A DNA stretch of 15,931 nt. Origin: Bacteroidales bacterium. Its GTDB lineage: Bacteria > Bacteroidota > Bacteroidia > Bacteroidales > JAADGE01. Below, piece by piece: positions 14,356 to 15,931 of this stretch; the first letter of the stretch is position 1; each line of letters starts with the position of its first letter. The notes beneath the pieces were generated by a model that did not search any database, had not been told where the DNA came from, and worked only from the letters and a program-made list of their open reading frames with translations. The DNA lies in contig JALSMF010000241.1 of the NCBI GenBank assembly GCA_026987795.1, positions 1-15,931 on the forward strand. The letters are read 5' to 3'. Made by a program: the position numbers and the translations under genes.

Positions 14356-15931
14356 ATGAACAGCATACAAACACACATAAAGCCCGAATATAAAGACACA
14401 AAAGGCATCAGCATCCAAAAAAAATGCAAAAATCAACTCAATATAGACACCGGAGAAATTAAAACATCAAAACTGTATTCCGTTGATTATGAAATTACCG
14501 AAAACAATTTCACAGCTTTTGCCGAAAATTGTCTCAAAAACAAAATCACCGATGATGTGCTTATTAATAAGGTGTATGATAACGAAAAATACAAAAGTTT
14601 AATTGCCGTTGCCCAACTTCCCGGCGTAACCGACGATATCGGCGTCTCGGCACAAACGGCATTGGCTGATTTTCTAAATCGAAAAATTGATATTAACAGT
14701 CAGCATATTTTCACACAAGACATTTATTATATTGAAAATAAGTTATCAGAAAAACAACTTACCGAAATTGCAAAAGCATTTCTCGGAAATCCTTTAATTA
14801 ATCATATTCAAGTTTTTACAAAAGAAAACGGAAGTTTTAACTTTACACCATATATTCCGAAAGTAGAAATGAAAGTTGATGAAAGTGTTGAACTTATCGA
14901 TTTAAATATTTCCGATGATGAACTTATAAAACTTTCCGAAGATAAAATTCTGGCTTTAAATCTTGAAGAAATGAAAGCAATACGCAATTATTTTAAAGAT
15001 GAAAAAGTTATTGCCGAAAGAAAAAAAGCCGGTCTATCCGAAAAATTAACCGATATAGAACTTGAAGTTTTTGCACAAACCTGGTCGGAACATTGCAAAC
15101 ACAAAGAATTTAATGCCAAAATTACTTTTGAAGACAAAAAAACAGGCAAGAAAAAAACAATAAATTCACTTTTCAAAACATACATAAAGGGCTCAACCGA
15201 CAAAATCAAAAAACATCTGGAAGATAATGATAATCATTGGCTTATAAAAGTTTTTGATGATAATGCGGGAACCGTTCGGGCAACAAAAGACAAACTTTTT
15301 GTTTGGAAAGTTGAAACGCACAATTCGCCTTCGGCTCTTGACCCTTACGGCGGTGCAATTACCGGAATTCTCGGCGTAAATCGCGATATTATGGGAACAG
15401 GCATAGGCGGTGCCGAGCTTCTTTTTAACACAAACGTGCTTTGTTTCGGTTCTCCGAATTACGATAAAAAATTATTAAAAGGGCAACTGCATCCTCGCAG
15501 AATTATGGAGGGCGTAACGGACGGTATTGAAGATGGCGGAAACAAATCCGGTATTCCAACCGTAAACGGCTCGGTAATTTTTGATGACCGTTATGCCGGG
15601 AAACCTCTGGTTTTTTGCGGTACCGGAGGCATTATGCCCGATAATTATCTTGGTAGAAATTCTTGGGAAAAACCAATTGATATTAACGATAGAATTATTA
15701 TGGCAGGCGGCAGAGTAGGGAAAGACGGTATTCACGGAGCAACTTTTTCTTCAACAGAAATAAATGAAAAATCTCCTCAGTCTGCTGTGCAAATAGGAAG
15801 TCCGATAACGCAAAAGAAATTATCTGATTTTATGATTGTTGCTGCAAAAAAAGGACTAATTAAAAGCAGTACTGATAATGGAGCCGGCGGTTTGTCTTCT
15901 TCCGTAGGCGAACTTGCCGAAATTACAAACG
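14356..15931 (+). CDS. purL: Phosphoribosylformylglycinamidine synthase PurL with PurS-like N-terminal extension (3' part beyond window)
   Basis: This enzyme makes FGAM from FGAR, ATP and glutamine-derived ammonia. The frame is open from the ATG at 14356 to the window edge, giving 525 residues, so the gene is cut at its 3' end. Residues about 37-155 resemble PurS modules, including LPGVTDDIGVSAQTALADFL near 88-107. The linker helix and catalytic-loop motif follow, with TWSEHCKHKEFNA and H246. KVETHNSPS (318-326) and the glycine-rich GTGIGGAE stretch mark the first ATP-binding PurL domain. STDNGAGGLSSSVGE near the end marks the later GG-rich half. The order suggests a PurS-PurL fusion; whether a glutaminase domain follows cannot be seen. 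No Shine-Dalgarno sequence is present; the leader is a tract of AACTTT-like repeats. Confidence 0.9.
   Translation, partial: MNSIQTHIKPEYKDTKGISIQKKCKNQLNIDTGEIKTSKLYSVDYEITENNFTAFAENCLKNKITDDVLINKVYDNEKYKSLIAVAQLPGVTDDIGVSAQTALADFLNRKIDINSQHIFTQDIYYIENKLSEKQLTEIAKAFLGNPLINHIQVFTKENGSFNFTPYIPKVEMKVDESVELIDLNISDDELIKLSEDKILALNLEEMKAIRNYFKDEKVIAERKKAGLSEKLTDIELEVFAQTWSEHCKHKEFNAKITFEDKKTGKKKTINSLFKTYIKGSTDKIKKHLEDNDNHWLIKVFDDNAGTVRATKDKLFVWKVETHNSPSALDPYGGAITGILGVNRDIMGTGIGGAELLFNTNVLCFGSPNYDKKLLKGQLHPRRIMEGVTDGIEDGGNKSGIPTVNGSVIFDDRYAGKPLVFCGTGGIMPDNYLGRNSWEKPIDINDRIIMAGGRVGKDGIHGATFSSTEINEKSPQSAVQIGSPITQKKLSDFMIVAAKKGLIKSSTDNGAGGLSSSVGELAEITN

Noticed and set aside
14988..15735. Minus-strand open frames inside purL
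   Set aside because: The plus-strand frame is continuous and carries PurL motifs, so these are shadows.
1..15931. Mobile element, CRISPR array, phage or defence system
   Set aside because: No transposase, integrase, terminal inverted repeats, spaced direct repeats or defence-type domains were found; the genes are ordinary chromosomal functions.

Overview
The window is about 15.9 kb of AT-rich DNA from a member of the Bacteroidota, most likely near Bacteroidales/Marinilabiliales. Three things point there. No start codon has a clear Shine-Dalgarno sequence. Several genes are preceded by the Bacteroidota -7 promoter box TAnnTTTG. The protein families also fit: a Bacteroidota-style ClpP, a TerB/ABCG fusion transporter, a lipoprotein-type LptC and a LolD with the FQFHHLLPEF Q-loop. 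The assignment rests on motif reading, not on a phylogeny. Genes are densely packed and no gene-free stretch exceeds 300 bases. The largest gaps are 6404-6640 and 12975-13207, both between divergent genes.

Left part, all minus strand (1-6403). A glutamate/aspartate-type symporter is followed 15 bases later by a 1022-residue TerB-like/ABCG half-transporter, so the two probably form one transcript. A tRNA-Leu(UAG) gene with its own promoter-like box and a terminator-like hairpin comes next. It is followed by trigger factor (tig) and the start of clpP, the conserved proteostasis pair, with clpP cut by the window edge.

Middle (6641-9989). One small orphan lipoprotein gene lies on the plus strand. 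It converges on a tight minus-strand cluster reading PLP aminotransferase -> lptC -> lolD, which joins amino-acid metabolism to two outer-membrane biogenesis functions (LPS export and lipoprotein release). A 79-codon hypothetical gene lies upstream on the same strand.

Right part (10132-15931). A membrane-anchored family-2 glycosyltransferase (plus) overlaps tail-to-tail by 4 bases with an exported M1 metallopeptidase (minus). A divergent regulatory region with a strong GTTAAC palindrome pair separates the peptidase from purM. A terminator-like hairpin follows purM, and then purL begins and runs off the window. This purL is a form with a PurS-like N-terminal extension. purM and purL catalyse consecutive steps of de novo purine synthesis (FGAR -> FGAM -> AIR).

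No CRISPR array, transposase, integrase, phage gene, toxin-antitoxin pair or recognisable defence system is visible. The region reads as core chromosome. The main points of interest are unusual domain architectures and regulatory structures in the gaps, not a new multi-gene system.
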